64,000 nucleotides of DNA from Pycnopodia helianthoides (Eukaryota > Echinodermata > Asteroidea > Forcipulatida > Asteriidae): contig CM063251.1 of NCBI GenBank assembly GCA_032158295.1, positions 14,149,757 through 14,213,756 on the forward strand, given 5' to 3'. The first letter of the stretch is position 1. Each line of letters opens with the position of its first letter. The position numbers and the translations under genes were made by a program. Below, piece after piece: positions 47,239 through 59,279 of the stretch. The notes below the pieces were generated by a model. The model made no database searches, was not told where the DNA came from, and saw only the letters and a list, made by a program, of their open reading frames with translations.

Positions 47239-47718
47239 AGGGTGCACCCCACCAAATAATCTCCCATAGCACACAGTGCAAAATGCTAAATATTCAAAAA
47301 TACACGAAAAATACTTAAAAGTCTCACAGCTTTTAACTTGAAAGGGAAAATTATTAAATGACTCTTGAACGTTTATTCTCTGCTCAATTTTATATGGGGA
47401 GTCCCTGGGCCCGTCGAGTTATTCTCCCTCCAAGTAAAAACACCCCTTCACAGGTGTAATTTTCAAAACGTCCGAGCATCAATCTTACAAAATGTCCCTA
47501 CACCTCTCAGCAAATAGGACCATTTATTTCAGGGCCTGTGTCATCCAAAATACGTCAAGCTGGAAGTCAACAACCCCCAGGTCACAATTGGGCAACATTT
47601 TTACACTGAAACACTTTCTCGGGGCTCTCAAATCTGTCTAATATAGAATATTTTGAGGGCCTACAAAATATTAATGAGTTTGACGCTCTGTTTTCTCCTA
47701 TTTGGTGGGGTGCACCCT
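47239..47718. mobile_element. 480-bp inverted-repeat element (GGGTGCACCCC ends)
   Basis: GGGTGCACCCCACCAAATA at 47240-47258 and its exact inverse TATTTGGTGGGGTGCACCC at 47699-47717 form 19-bp perfect terminal inverted repeats. The interior has no credible ORF. No target-site duplication was identified, so the superfamily is unassigned. Confidence 0.8.
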
Positions 47719-48030
47719 TATGCCTTGACGTCCCCAAGTCGCTATCTTTGAGGTCAAATGTTGATAAAACAATACACGATAGAAACGCAGAGCTATTGCT
47801 ATACTGTATGACCCGGGAGTTTTGGGAGTGTTACGGCTAGGTGGTCGTCCTGGGAGAAGGGAACGTGATTTGTAATTCTCACCTAAAGCAATAATGATGA
47901 CATCTAAAATGGTGTCACCTTCGAGAATTTGGTTCGAGTTGAGTCTGACGTTGCTTTGTAAAAGCAATGCACACTTTCAACAAATAAGTTTAACCCGTAG
48001 AAAATGCCTGAGTTAAGGGCTTCATGCCTG

Positions 48031-48216
48031 AAAGCTTTCTCAGATTCAAATCTTTTAGTGAGAAATTACTCTTTTCTCAAAAAACTACTTACTCCAGAGT
48101 GAGTCGTTTCTCACAAAGTTTTATGCTATCGGCAGCTCTCAGGTGCTCCTTTAATCCCAAGTAAGTTTCTATGGTAATGTATTCCTTGAGTAACTACCAA
48201 AAGTATCCACTTTTAT
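48031..48216 (+). mobile_element. family C MITE, right-half fragment
   Basis: GTGAGAAATTACTCTTTTC, GAGTGAGTCGTTTCTCACAA, GGCAGCTCTCAGGTGCTCC and ACTACCAAAAGTATCCAC match the right half of the copy at 43632-43914. Confidence 0.7.
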
Positions 48217-49729
48217 GATTTTTCTCTTCTTTCTTTTTTATAAACTAGGGGGGGGGGTAGTTTCTGCTTTGTCCAATATTTTGCGCACCTTCTAACCTGC
48301 CCAGTACGATTTGGCAATCATAATAAGAAATTGAATGTTGGGGACAATTTTTCTCGCACATCGTTTTATTTCATTTCAGACGGGACTGGGTTATTTCCTC
48401 CTAGACGCGTATCAATCTTCGACCTTTGAGCTCGACATTGCCGCCGTGATTAGCGAGTCTTTTCCCCGGGTGAGAGATCACGAACACCACGCTGCTCCGC
48501 GGCTCTTGACATTAAGTAAACGGTGAAATCATCTGCCCTTTTTTCCGGCTTGTAGAAAAATCGTGAGCCCCGGAGTAGAGAACTGACACGGGTAGCATGC
48601 AGTGGGGAAACATTGTGGTAAAACATTAACTTCGAGACGTGTTTGTCTCCGGCAAGCGGGGACGATTCCCTAAGCGAATATTAATAAAGAGAGAAAGAGA
48701 GGTTGGACGGGTTGACGTTGAACCTTGTCCAATTATAGATACAGATTTAAACAAAAAAAGTCAACTTTTGCCCAATTCGTTGGGCAGATATACGGGGAGG
48801 GGCGTGTCCCCCCTTCTTAGTTGGAGAATCGTTGCGAGCCCCATCCCAACCTGCCTTTCTGCTCACCCTTGAATCAGTCGCGGAGAAACCGTGAACACAG
48901 GGCCAGTTCTGACCACTCAAACCACTCGATGAACCCGACCTCCACTCGAAGCGCCTGATGTACTAGCCTATACGGTAACTAACTTTCATTAGGCAGTTTG
49001 GCTAAAGTGCAGCCCATTAATCTTTTCCATTTTCTCTTCTGCTAGGCCTAACCTCCACAGTTCGGACTTGAATAGGAATGGAATGCCAGACCCTGTGATC
49101 AGCAACTGTCATAATGGGCCTGCCGGTCCAAACCCTTCAAAATTCTTCACTTGGACAACTATAGGAGGAATTGGGACTGGGTTCTAAAGTACACCGTTTT
49201 GGGGTTAGGACTGCATGGTGTCCGTATAGTGGGCACAAAGACAGAGGGAGAGAGAGGTGGATCGGCCTCTGATCATGCGGAACGCTAATGGTGCAGTAAT
49301 TCTTGCGGAACCGTTCCCTTCAGTATCACAGACACATTCATCACTCAGATTTCTTGCTCCCGTGTGGGGGTCCCATGTCATTTGCCTTTGCCCACGGTGT
49401 CGGGAACAACCTGCAGATCGATGTGGTCAACGGCCCCCCGTCACAGAACTTCTCTTTTGGGTCAAGAGGATGTCAACACCTTTTCTATCTGTTCAAAGCA
49501 ATTCCCTCAAACTGTGAACTCTATTAATCAGTACACAAGAAATGCAAACAGAAGTTCATGCATCTATTCTGCAAAATCCTTACGCTTCAATTTCAAAACA
49601 CTCGAGAAAAACCATACTTTTTGAAACAGCTGCCCGTAATTTCAACACTTCAAAAAATGTGTAGGCATAGAAAAAATGTGCAGCTCATTCCAATCGTGAT
49701 TACGTTGCTTCCGTCTAAGTTGTGATATT

Positions 49730-50435
49730 CAGTGTTGTATAGTCAAGTACTTCTCAGTTGAGTATCAAGTACTACCGAGTACTAAGCTGGCCGAGTATAG
49801 TACTCGAGGGGAGTACTTGACCCATCGAGTACGAGTACAAGTGTCCGACTACCGAGTATTCTGATACCCGAGTAACGAATCCTACAGCCGAGTACCAAGT
49901 ACTTGGATCTCGAGTATACGAGTGCGAGCACGGTACTTTAAAAAACAAAATACTGCAAAATAAGGTATACAAATTTTGTTGACTCATTTATATAGACGTC
50001 GACGTGTGTTTGTTGTGATAACTATCTTCTAAACATGAATACACCAGGGAAAACGTCAATTTAAACTTTGCCCAGAACTTTCTCCCTCTATTCCTTGCAT
50101 TAACACGTACAAGAACGCGGAAAGGAAAGTGGATTTTGACCACTTGTAATTACATCCGGAGTCCAAGTACATTTCAGTCAAGTATCATGTCTGGTCGTAC
50201 ATGACTCAAAAATTATTTTTCGGTCGAGTATCGACTTCGAATACGAGTACCATCAAAACAGTACTCGGGTAGAACTCGAATACCGGTACCATCAAAGCAG
50301 TACTCGGGTAGAACTCGAATACGAGGACCATCAACACAGTACTCGGGTAGAACTCGAATACGAGGACCATCAACACAGTACTCGGGTAGAACTAGAGGGG
50401 GAATACGGGTACCGAGCACAAGTACTACACCACTG
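49730..50435. mobile_element. 706-bp non-autonomous hAT-like element
   Basis: It begins CAGTGTTGTATAGTCAAGTA and ends AAGTACTACACCACTG, an inverted pair of the CAGTG(G/T)TGTA type common in hAT elements. It is flanked by GTGATATT (49722-49729) and GTGATATC (50436-50443), an 8-bp target-site duplication with one mismatch, diagnostic of hAT-class insertion. The interior is crowded with GAGTAC and GTACTC motifs in both orientations and includes a 39-bp tandem repeat. It encodes no transposase. Confidence 0.9.
50260..50400. repeat. 39-bp tandem repeat inside hAT-like element
   Basis: Units begin CAGTACTCGGGTAGAACTCG and continue AATACGAGGACCATCAACA; about 3.5 copies are present, the last running into AGAGGGGGAATACGGGTACC. 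Confidence 0.9.
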
Positions 50436-50622
50436 GTGATATCCATGTGCTTTTTATTTGAAATGGTAGACGATCTCTGTTTGATTATTTGTGTTTATAC
50501 CTTACAACTTTTTAGATTTACAAAGCGCAACTTTATAAATACCCTCATCTTAACTATACAGTATTGTAATGGTAGAGCTGACGAAATAGTCGCGACAGTA
50601 TTCATGTTTTGTGTGATCGACC

Positions 50623-51002
50623 TTAAAGGAACATTACAGAATTGGTAAGAAAAAAACTTGTAAAATATACTTTTTGATCACAGATTTACATAAAACTTAC
50701 ACGGTATAATGATGAATGATGATGGTAGTAGAAAACATCCCTTGAAATATTTCTGTCTGAAATGCCATATTTGATGAGAAATGAATAAACTAATTTTCCG
50801 ATTGGAGTTTATCGCTCAGTGAGCGTTTTATTCATTTGTTGAATCTATATGATTTCATGCAAATGTGTAATCGGTTTTTCACTATTTTCTCGTGACCCAG
50901 ATGGCCGATCGATCTCAAACTTCTACAGGTTTGTCACATAAAGTGCTTACACTGCCAGCAACTGTTTTGTTAGCAAAAACCAATTCTGTAATGTTCCTTT
51001 AA
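50623..51002 (+). mobile_element. TTAA-flanked MITE (family A), copy 4
   Basis: 380 bp from TTAAAGGAACATTACAG to TGTAATGTTCCTTTAA. Compared with the other copies it lacks the short GTTTATGTATATG segment near its right end and has an extra ATGATGA. Sequence just after it (51005-51085) resembles another repeat module, so it may be nested in an older element. Confidence 0.9.
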
Positions 51003-52227
51003 CAACATGAAATGACAAACCGGTGAAAGTCTGGGCTTAATTCGTTGCGTGAGTCTGGCGAACATAGTGAAAAACCATGCACAGTTTACAGCATTGTTAA
51101 TCTGAATTTAGGTTGAAACAACCGAAATCAGCGGTTGCGTTTTTCAAAAAGGTTTTCCGATACAGTTTTCTTGAATATGACTTTATTTCTGAGGGATTTA
51201 TTTGACAGAAAAAAATGGATTATTAACTTCATAATCGGTAAGCTTTCAGACTCAAATGAAACATTTATGTTTTTGTATTCTTACGATATCCAGTAGGGCC
51301 AATTATAACATTTCAAGACGCCATATAAATGGGTCAGCTCAATCATTCAAACAGCTTACCCAGAGTTGAAGAATACTTCCGTAGAATAAGGATATAATGT
51401 ACTCATATTTTTACTACCTACATATATATCAATCTTCTATTTCAAGCTAGGCATTTTTTTTCATTTGTTCGAGGCAAACCATAGGAGCCAACCACATCCG
51501 TGTCGACCTAAAGGTTCTGCATACCATTTTGATATCATTCACGACAATGTTCAGCAAACACATGTTCGTTATATCATAACGGCCTTATCATTATAGCCAC
51601 GGTTTCCCTTTGTGACATAGTTTCAGCTTTTAGATGTAACAAAGAAGGGGAAAAAGGGAGATAAAAATATGGAACTCCCCACATTTTATCTCGATCTGAA
51701 ACCACACATGGACCATGGATGGTGGTGAAGCCATACCCAGAGAGCCAACTGGGCGAGGTAGACGGGCGCCTCCCGCCTCCCGGCACCCGATCACTATAAC
51801 GACACCGGAACTACTTGTTTGGTTTCCTCTGCCATTTTTATGATATTGTTTTATTTTACTTTTTTTTTTTGAACAGAAATACCGCATGAATTTCTTTAGA
51901 TGAAGGTCCGTATGTCCCGTCCTCAAACACCAGCACCGCCGGGTTGGCGCTTGAATCCGGCGGCTAATGACGTCACCATGACTGCTGCAGCGCTAACATG
52001 TGTGATGAATGTGTCTGTACAATTTGACGAATGTTTCATGTGTGATGTTAATTTAAAAAAATTCTTTACGGAGTCATTTCATACAGTTCAGCCCGCTATT
52101 CTTTACGAATGATTTCATGGACCATTTTCATAGATCAGTCGTTTCGATGGCCCCAAATTCAAAGCTATGTGGTTAAACCGAGTCTGGTTTGCGGAATACC
52201 TTCTGGTATCATTATAACCATTGCACG

Positions 52228-52622
52228 TTAAAGGAACATTACAGAATTGGTATGAAAAATAACTTGTAAAATATACTTTTTGATCACAGATTTACATAAA
52301 ACTTACACGGTCTAATGATGATGATAGTAGAAAACATCCCTTGAAATACTTCTGTCTGAAACGCCATATTTGATGAGAAATGAATAAACTAATTTTCCAA
52401 TTGGATTTTATCGCTCAGTGAACGTTTTATTCATTTGTTGAATCTATATAATTCCATGCAAATGTGTAATCGGTTTTTCACTATTTTCTCGTGACCCAGA
52501 TGGCCAATCGATCTCAAACTTCTACAGGTTTGTCAGTTTATGTACATGGTGGATTACATAAAGTGCTGACACTGCCAGCAACAGTTTTGTTAGCAAAAAC
52601 CAATTCTGTCATGTTCCTTTAA
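52228..52622 (+). mobile_element. TTAA-flanked MITE (family A), copy 5
   Basis: 395 bp from TTAAAGGAACATTACAG to TGTCATGTTCCTTTAA, with both TTAA tips. It is the longest copy and only 1.2 kb from copy 4. Confidence 0.9.
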
Positions 52623-52919
52623 AGTTGCCCACATGGGAGCATGACCGATATGGCGACTGGTGGCGGTAGTGTGGCATTAAACGTCTATTGGTGACCGTCT
52701 GGAAACCTATGCTCGCCTCGTCGTCTTCTAAAGATCGGATGAAAGAAAACTTGCCCTGATTTCAAAATTAATTTGGCGCCAAAGACTCTCTCATTAAAGA
52801 ATATACAAAATTCATTACTCCACATGTGTTGACATACAAATCGACCAATCCAATTGCATATTGAACAGTATTTGACACACGTTCACTAACGTTGATTATT
52901 GGTTTACGATTCAGTGCCC

Positions 52920-53110
52920 CCCGAAAAAACCTATATATATGCCTATATATAAATTAATAAATAAATAACAATTTAACAAATGAATAAATAAATAAAATTA
53001 AATAAATAAACAAACAAACAAACAAATAAAATATAAAATACGATCTAATAAAAAATACACTAATTTATCAATAAAAGAAGAAGAAAAAGAACAAATCAAT
53101 CAATCAATCA
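52920..53110. repeat. A-rich (TAAA)n/(AAAC)n compound microsatellite
   Basis: Blocks of AATAAATAAATAA, AAACAAACAAAC and CAATCAATCAATCA interspersed with A-rich DNA. Confidence 0.85.
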
Positions 53111-53659
53111 GTAAATAAAGAAATGAACGAAATGAAATGAAAAAAGGACGACCACTCCTTTGCAAAGGCTTCTCCTCTTCACACTTCTACATTAAATTGA
53201 TAAATTCGACAGAAGTTGAATTATACAAAAGTGATGGCTTATAATTTTATTTTCTCCGGTCTTCAAAATGGATGTTATCATCAAAATAACAAACTTTTTT
53301 TTTTTTTTTTTGGGGGGGGGAACGACATAAACACTATACCTGTAAAATAACAATAAAAAGTAATAGGTCTAATGATATTGACCTAACTGCTTCGCCCCAT
53401 CAAGTATTTTATCAAATGTGCTGGTTATTGTTTTATTTATATTAATTTTTTTTTTCTGGTATTACAGCCATGGAATCCTTGAACAATGTATTGAAGTAGC
53501 ATTGAGGCAAGTTTGCCTGAATGGACCAGAAGACAGCGAGTGAATTTTGTACTTTCAGATTGGTAGAAAAACAAGAAATATGAAATTACAACCTGGGTAA
53601 AGAGGGACTGGGAACCATGAATGCAAGGTTCTAGCAGGCCGCATGGCTCAAACTGGGGA

Positions 53660-53970
53660 CAGTTATACCAGCTCTGCTCGGCCCTTCCATGGTAAAATAG
53701 CCCAATTCGAAAAAATGTGGGTTGTTGATATAAAGTTATAGGACCATTTCTGGGTAATTTGAGGGTGCTTTTTTCAGTTCTTGAAGTTTCAACTTACAGT
53801 GTATGGTTTTGAATGTAGCATGTCATATCTTGGCCTCTTTTCACACTTTCGTTCCGTTTTTAATATTTTTTATGGCAAAACAGCTTATCTCTGTCTTGAG
53901 TCATTTACATTCTATCTTTTTGAGTTCGGCTGTTTTGCCATGGAAGGGCCAGGCTATACCAACCTAACTG
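53660..53970. mobile_element. 311-bp inverted-repeat element
   Basis: CAGTTATACCAGCTCTGCTC then GGCCCTTCCATGGTAAAATAG at the left is matched in inverse at the right by CTGTTTTGCCATGGAAGGGC then CAGGCTATACCAACCTAACTG, with indels. No target-site duplication was seen. Confidence 0.65.
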
Positions 53971-54153
53971 TCTTAAAAACCAGCTTGAACGAAAAACGGC
54001 AACAAGTGATCTTTGTTAAAAATTCATTTAAAATGTTTTCAATCAATAAGGAAAATAGGTTCACATAGGATTAAACACATAGGATTAATTGTCTAAAAAA
54101 CAATCATCTTGAATACCCTTCTACGGGGCTTTTCAGAAAGATTCGCGAAAAGC

Positions 54154-54300
54154 CATGTTACGTCATCACTCATGTTACGTCATCACTCATGTTACGTCAT
54201 CTGATGGGAGCTCCGTTTTGTGTAGTCGCTTTGTTGCAACACGGAGGTATAACAAAGCAACGTCCCACAATCGACGTCGAATGACGTCGAATGACGTCAA
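54154..54300. promoter_or_regulatory. tandem cluster of CRE/ATF-like sites
   Basis: Three copies of a 17-bp unit CATGTTACGTCATCACT (54154, 54171, 54188) are followed at 54272-54299 by three 10-bp-spaced sites reading CGACGTCGA, TGACGTCGA and TGACGTCAA. That is six ACGTCA/GACGTC cores in under 150 bp. Such sites bind CREB/ATF bZIP factors in animals. Alternatively this is a minisatellite that happens to include the motif. Confidence 0.5.
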
Positions 54301-54343
54301 ATGAAGTATTGTCATTTTGACGCAGCCGTCAACGGCAGAGGTG

Positions 54344-54385
54344 TAGCTAGTTTTTCAAAACACTGAGGTTGGGGCCTTGATTCTT
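54344..54385. mobile_element. possible hAT-like terminal fragment
   Basis: CAGAGGTGTAGCTAGTTTTT resembles a hAT end. No matching inverse end was found nearby. Confidence 0.3.
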
Positions 54386-54619
54386 GATCGATAATTACAA
54401 AAAATTCAGAAATGCACACTATCAAAATTACATTTAAATAATAAAAAAACATTTTATAAACAAGTTTAAGTAGCATTCCCGTTAACAACTTTCGCTCAAG
54501 TAGCTGTTCAACACCATTAAATTAAAATGTATAGCACTGTCACGTTATTTTCGCAAGCACGTCGAATTCGTCCACGTTTAGCGAGGTGCCAGCAGGCACT
54601 GACCGCATCTCTGGCCAAG

Positions 54620-55072
54620 ATGGATGAAAGTTTATCCAAACCATATTTACTTCGAAAGGGAGGCCCTTTCTCAAAACACTTTATACTATGATCTGATGCA
54701 GTGCGTCTCACCAAGTAAGCTTTAATGGTCTTTAATGTGTTGGAGTTTTCACCAGTCTATGACCCTACCGTTGAAATCCTACTTTTTTTTACCTTCACGT
54801 GGCATTTGTGGATACAAAAAATGACTCACCAATAGGCCCTGCGCATTGGACGCCACCGCGTAAGTCAAACAATAGAAACGTGAACGTGGTACCGAATCAA
54901 ATGTTTTTGGTTGAAACATTATCCCAACCGTATTACTTCAAAGGGAATGCCTTCTCAAAAGCAGTTTACACTATCAACAGCTGCAGTGCTTCTATGACCA
55001 AGGACTAGGTTTACATGGTCATTAATGTTTGGAGTTTTCACCAAGTCTATGGCCCACCTTTAACAATACTCA
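54620..55072 (+). repeat. two related repeat copies in tandem
   Basis: 54640-54770 and 54915-55072 share, in order, an ATTACTTC-AAAGGGA block, TTCTCAAAA, a CAGTTTACACTAT/CACTTTATACTAT block, GGTCATTAATGTTTGGAG/GGTCTTTAATGTGTTGGAG and TTTTCACCA-GTCTATG. The second copy ends CCACCTTTAA. Layout resembles the right half of family C. Confidence 0.6.
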
Positions 55073-55265
55073 AACCGCATCTTAAAAAAGTATGTCCATG
55101 GTTTATGCGTGTATACTAACAGACACATCGTGTCTAGTACACGCATAGTATTAATTGCTGGCACCCCCTATAATTATTATGTAGACACACAGTCGTCATG
55201 ATACACTAAATGATCTGCAAATGGCGTAAACAATCCAGATGTTGCCAAAAAGATAAAAATGAAAA

Positions 55266-55287
55266 ATATATATATATATATATATAT
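55266..55287. repeat. (TA)n microsatellite
   Basis: About eleven TA units. Confidence 0.9.
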
Positions 55288-55867
55288 TCCCGGAAAATGA
55301 TCGATTGCTTTTCATGTGCTGTTGAAAACAACGTTATTATTGATGTGCTTTTGACATGTGGAAACATAAACATTGTAGTTTACCCTTGCTCTGTGTTTGC
55401 ACAAAGCTCTAAACTCAAGCTAGCTCAGCTAGCGTAGATAGCCATGCATGAGCTGGAACTACACCAGGGTATATGCTCTGCCTGTTTGTATACAATGTTT
55501 GGTGTTCGTACACGGTTTACTTTGAAAATTTAGAGGGCGGAAATCAAATGTACTCTCCTCAAAACAAATGGTGAATATTTATTTTATCTTTAAGTGAGGG
55601 AGTAATCCCATTAATTACACAAATGCGGAAGGTTTCACTATAGTTACTGGCACCCACGTAAGCCAAAAAGTTTGATTGGCGGGGGAGGGGTGTTGTAAGC
55701 CACAGAACTTAGATATTTTGTAATAATAATGTTAGTAATCATTATAAGCGCTTTACTCTTGTCTGGCCTGTTGAGTTCACAATTTTTACTACTTTAAAAT
55801 TTAATATTTTCAATGTACAATTTGATGCAATTCAGTGGCTCAAGTAAGAAGTTTGCGTTTCAATAAA

Positions 55868-56131
55868 CCAAGAACAAGAACAACAAGAACAACAAGGACA
55901 ACGACAACAAGAACAAGAACAACAACGAGAACAAGAACAAGAACAAGAACAAGAACAAGAACAAGAACAAGAACAAGAACAGCAACAGCAACATCAACAG
56001 CAGAAGCAGCAGCAGCAACAGCAGCAGCAGCAGCTGCAGCACCAGCAGCAGCACCAGCACCAACAAAAACAACAACACAGTAACAACAACAACAACAACA
56101 CAACAACAACAACAAGAAAACAACAAGAAAA
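55868..56131. repeat. compound (AAGAAC)/(CAG)/(AAC) microsatellite
   Basis: About 120 bp of AACAAG-type hexamers is followed by CAG/CAA/CAC triplets and then AAC triplets. All periods are multiples of three, so long Thr/Arg/Ala frames on + and Leu/Val frames on - stay open by default; they should not be annotated as genes. Confidence 0.95.
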
Positions 56132-56914
56132 ATAATAGCATAAAAGTCTAAATCGACTGTTATTAGCATGTTTTAAAAGACGAAGTCTTCTCTAAAACGT
56201 CTTGTTTTACCCCATCCCAAATAAAGGCCGGGAAGCCACGATCGCGAACACAAGTTTAAAAAGATACCCGTATTTCTTGAATGCATGAAATAAATGGAGG
56301 TCTAACATTAAACCATTCCAGTCCCTCAACTTGGTTTGATTATGAAAAAAGTACAACCTAAAGTCAACTTTATTTAGAAGGTCATTAATATAAATACAGT
56401 CAGCAGAGTACTCAGACACACGTGATTAGACATACATCGCGCAAAACTGTCTCAGCTTGCATCTCCGTCGGTCAGGGTGATTTGCACTTTGGAAAGAAGA
56501 AAAAAAAAAGAAGACCAACACAGAAATGAAATAGTGGCAGCTATTTATTTATGACTCTTAGTGCGATGGGTTTGGGACCGAGGTAGTAAAACATGCATTC
56601 GTGTTTACATGTCCGCTTGCAGTTGTTGAATTGTACCCGAGGAGGTGGGACTGGAACAGTTCTCTTGTGCAATTGTAACATTGGAATTATATCAATTCAC
56701 CCTCGTGGTCTTAAATCAAACGTTTTAGGTGTCGCAGGTGCTTATATATATATTTATATATAAACGGGATGCATTTAAATAACACACAAAGGGACTGACT
56801 GAACAAAGCAAAGTTTGATACACAATATACTTCCAATTCACAGTCATATTGAGTGGTGTAATCAGATTGGAGGGTGGGGCGAAGACAGATATTTGTCTTT
56901 TGTTGTGGTCGTGT

Positions 56915-57037
56915 GTGTGTTTGTAGTGACATCTAAACCGAGGACTTACAACAAAAGGTTCAAGATTGCTATCACAAAGGAACACAATGAGGTTCACGTT
57001 TGTCATGACAAAGAGTTCAACAAAGAGGGTCCACACG
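56915..57037 (-). repeat. interspersed repeat E, copy 2
   Basis: Inverse copy of 46306-46450; on the + strand it reads CCGAGGACTTACAACAAAAGG, GATTGCTATCACAAAGGAAC and AAAGAGGGTCCAC. A partial echo (AACCGAGGACTTTAACAAAAG) follows at 57097. Confidence 0.65.
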
Positions 57038-57054
57038 ATTAAAGGTCATTAGAA

Positions 57055-57076
57055 ACGCGCGCGCGTGTGTGTGTGT
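57055..57076. repeat. (CG)n(TG)n microsatellite
   Basis: About five CG units followed by about six TG units, an alternating purine-pyrimidine tract. Confidence 0.85.
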
Positions 57077-57339
57077 GAGCGTGTCTACCCGTTGAAACCG
57101 AGGACTTTAACAAAAGGGATCCGGGTTTTTGACAGAACGAGGACGTCCTCGCTTCGCTTTCGTGTACAAAACCAATGTGGACGTCGCAAAAAAAAGAAAA
57201 ATTAGTCCAAACAATGGGAGAACAAAGAGAAGTCCTCAGTTTACGGGATTCACAAACATGTGTGTGTGTGTGTTATTGTTTTTGGTAGGGGATATTTAGT
57301 CTCATTTCGATAATAATTATTATTACTTTTTTTCATTTT

Positions 57340-57406
57340 TTAATTAATTAATTAATTAATTAATTTAATTATTATTTTATATTTTTTTTTTATTTTATTA
57401 TTTATT

Positions 57407-57449
<43 letters not shown>

Positions 57450-57459
57450 TTTTTTTTTT
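57340..57459. repeat. (TAAT)n/(TTTA)n compound microsatellite
   Basis: About six TAAT units, a T-rich spacer, then about twelve TTTA units running into a T-run and a G-run. Confidence 0.9.
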
Positions 57460-59148
57460 GGGGGGGGGAGGGGGAACAAGAGTTCCAAGTTGTGTGGTGA
57501 GTTGTGAATGTGTGTGCTCCCCCCTGCCCCCCCCCCCCGGTTAAGCTATACTGGTTATACTGTGGGTTTGTTTGTTATTGTAGTTTCTGTCGCGGTCGTT
57601 GACATAGGAACCGTGCCCTTGTTTTGTGTTCCTTTCCTAAAATAAACCGGAACGACCGAATTGCATCCTTGATGAGTCATCAAGAACTTGACAAAACAAT
57701 GTCCACCCCAACCTGATATTTCAATCAGTGACGGTTTGTGAAATTCCGGAGTGGAACAGGGATGATCCTTCCAGCAACCATGAGGGCAAAACTCACTTTA
57801 TATTGACTTCTTGTAATACTATAATCAGACATGGGTCTGACAGATCCTTTGAGCGGTGAAATGATGACGGTTTATGGAGCCCTTTCTTCCGAAAACCTTG
57901 GAAACGAAACGACACTTATTCCACATTAAAAAATTAATCAACAGTTTTTCCGTCTGTTCAAAGGGGAAACATTTTGCTGATGGTTTTGCTGGTGTTTTTT
58001 GTGGATTTCGCTGATAGTAAAACCTTTTTTTTCCAGCTAAAACGAAGACAGTTTAAAAACGCCGTTTTTTTTTATCTATTTTGCATATAGCTGTAAGAAA
58101 ACAAGCGTGAATGGTCAATACTCGAACACAACGAGTGCATAGAAAACGGGGAAAAATAACCGTTTTGATTGGTCGAATGTGAGGACCTCCTATGCATTAA
58201 TATGTAAATGAGTAAGAAAACATAACCGTGAAAATCAAACGCTTGTTCGAGCAGTCAGAAATTATGGGAGTCCTTTGCAAGATCTGTGTTTAGTGAGTCG
58301 GTTTTAATTGGTTTGCAGAAACTCACTTTTGAATAAGATAACATGTTTTTGGAAGTGATCGAACTAGTCAGTGCCCAATTACGCTGAACATTGTTAGTCT
58401 TGGTTCAAGTTGTTTGTATGTCACTTTCTTGATTTATCAATGCTCTACATTATTCAATACCGACAGAGTTTATTTTGTATTCATTTGATCTTTCGTTCTG
58501 TGCCCCCCTCCTACAAGTTTCAAACTTAATCACGCCCACAATCACGATTAGATTGTGCACACACTATTTCGTAGAGAAGCCAAGTGCCATAAAAAAGAGA
58601 CTTGTGTAAGCAGTTGAACACCATGAATGAATAAGCGGCGATAACCCAACGACAGTGTCGATTGGTTGAAAGTCAGGACCTTACTTTGCATAATTCCCAA
58701 GTGAACGAATGTGATTGGTCAACATTTGTACAAGTTAACAAGTTAACGCGGTGCCACGTGGACCGCTTCGCGCACAATTCGAAAGGAAAAACATTACATA
58801 CATTTTTTTTATCATCAGCGACAGAAAGAAAAATACACTTCTCACAGATTGGTTAAGCTCTTGTCTTTAAGCCGTACATACAGTATAACCGGCCCCCCTC
58901 TTAACTGAAATCCATCAGCAAACTATTAAATTCTCAAATAAAGCTTTTTACACGCCAAAGTGTCTGCCCGATGTGGGTGTCTCGACTCACCAATCTGCGA
59001 AATCGTCTGGAGAAGTCACCGTATCAGTCAACACAGCGACTGATAAACGACTAATCTATTTACTATGAACCAACTGTAATCTGTGTTTAATTTCGTGTGT
59101 ACAGTCCTACCACTCAGGATTCATTTTCTGTTTAAAGAAGCGCCGAGT

Positions 59149-59183
59149 TTTTTTTTTTTTTTTTTTTTTTTCGTTTTTTTTTT
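59149..59183. repeat. poly-T tract
   Basis: More than 20 T, one CG, and a further T-run. Confidence 0.9.
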
Positions 59184-59279
59184 TCTTCTCAAGCTTACCT
59201 ATTATCTCATGTACTCTTCAATTTTTTTTATCGTGGATTTTTTCTTCTCCCTTCTACCTCTCTTCGACTGATGTAAGCG

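Noticed and set aside
55835..56169. Long frames on both strands (Thr/Arg-rich on +, Leu/Val-rich on -)
   Set aside because: They are produced by a triplet and hexamer microsatellite, so stops are absent by construction.
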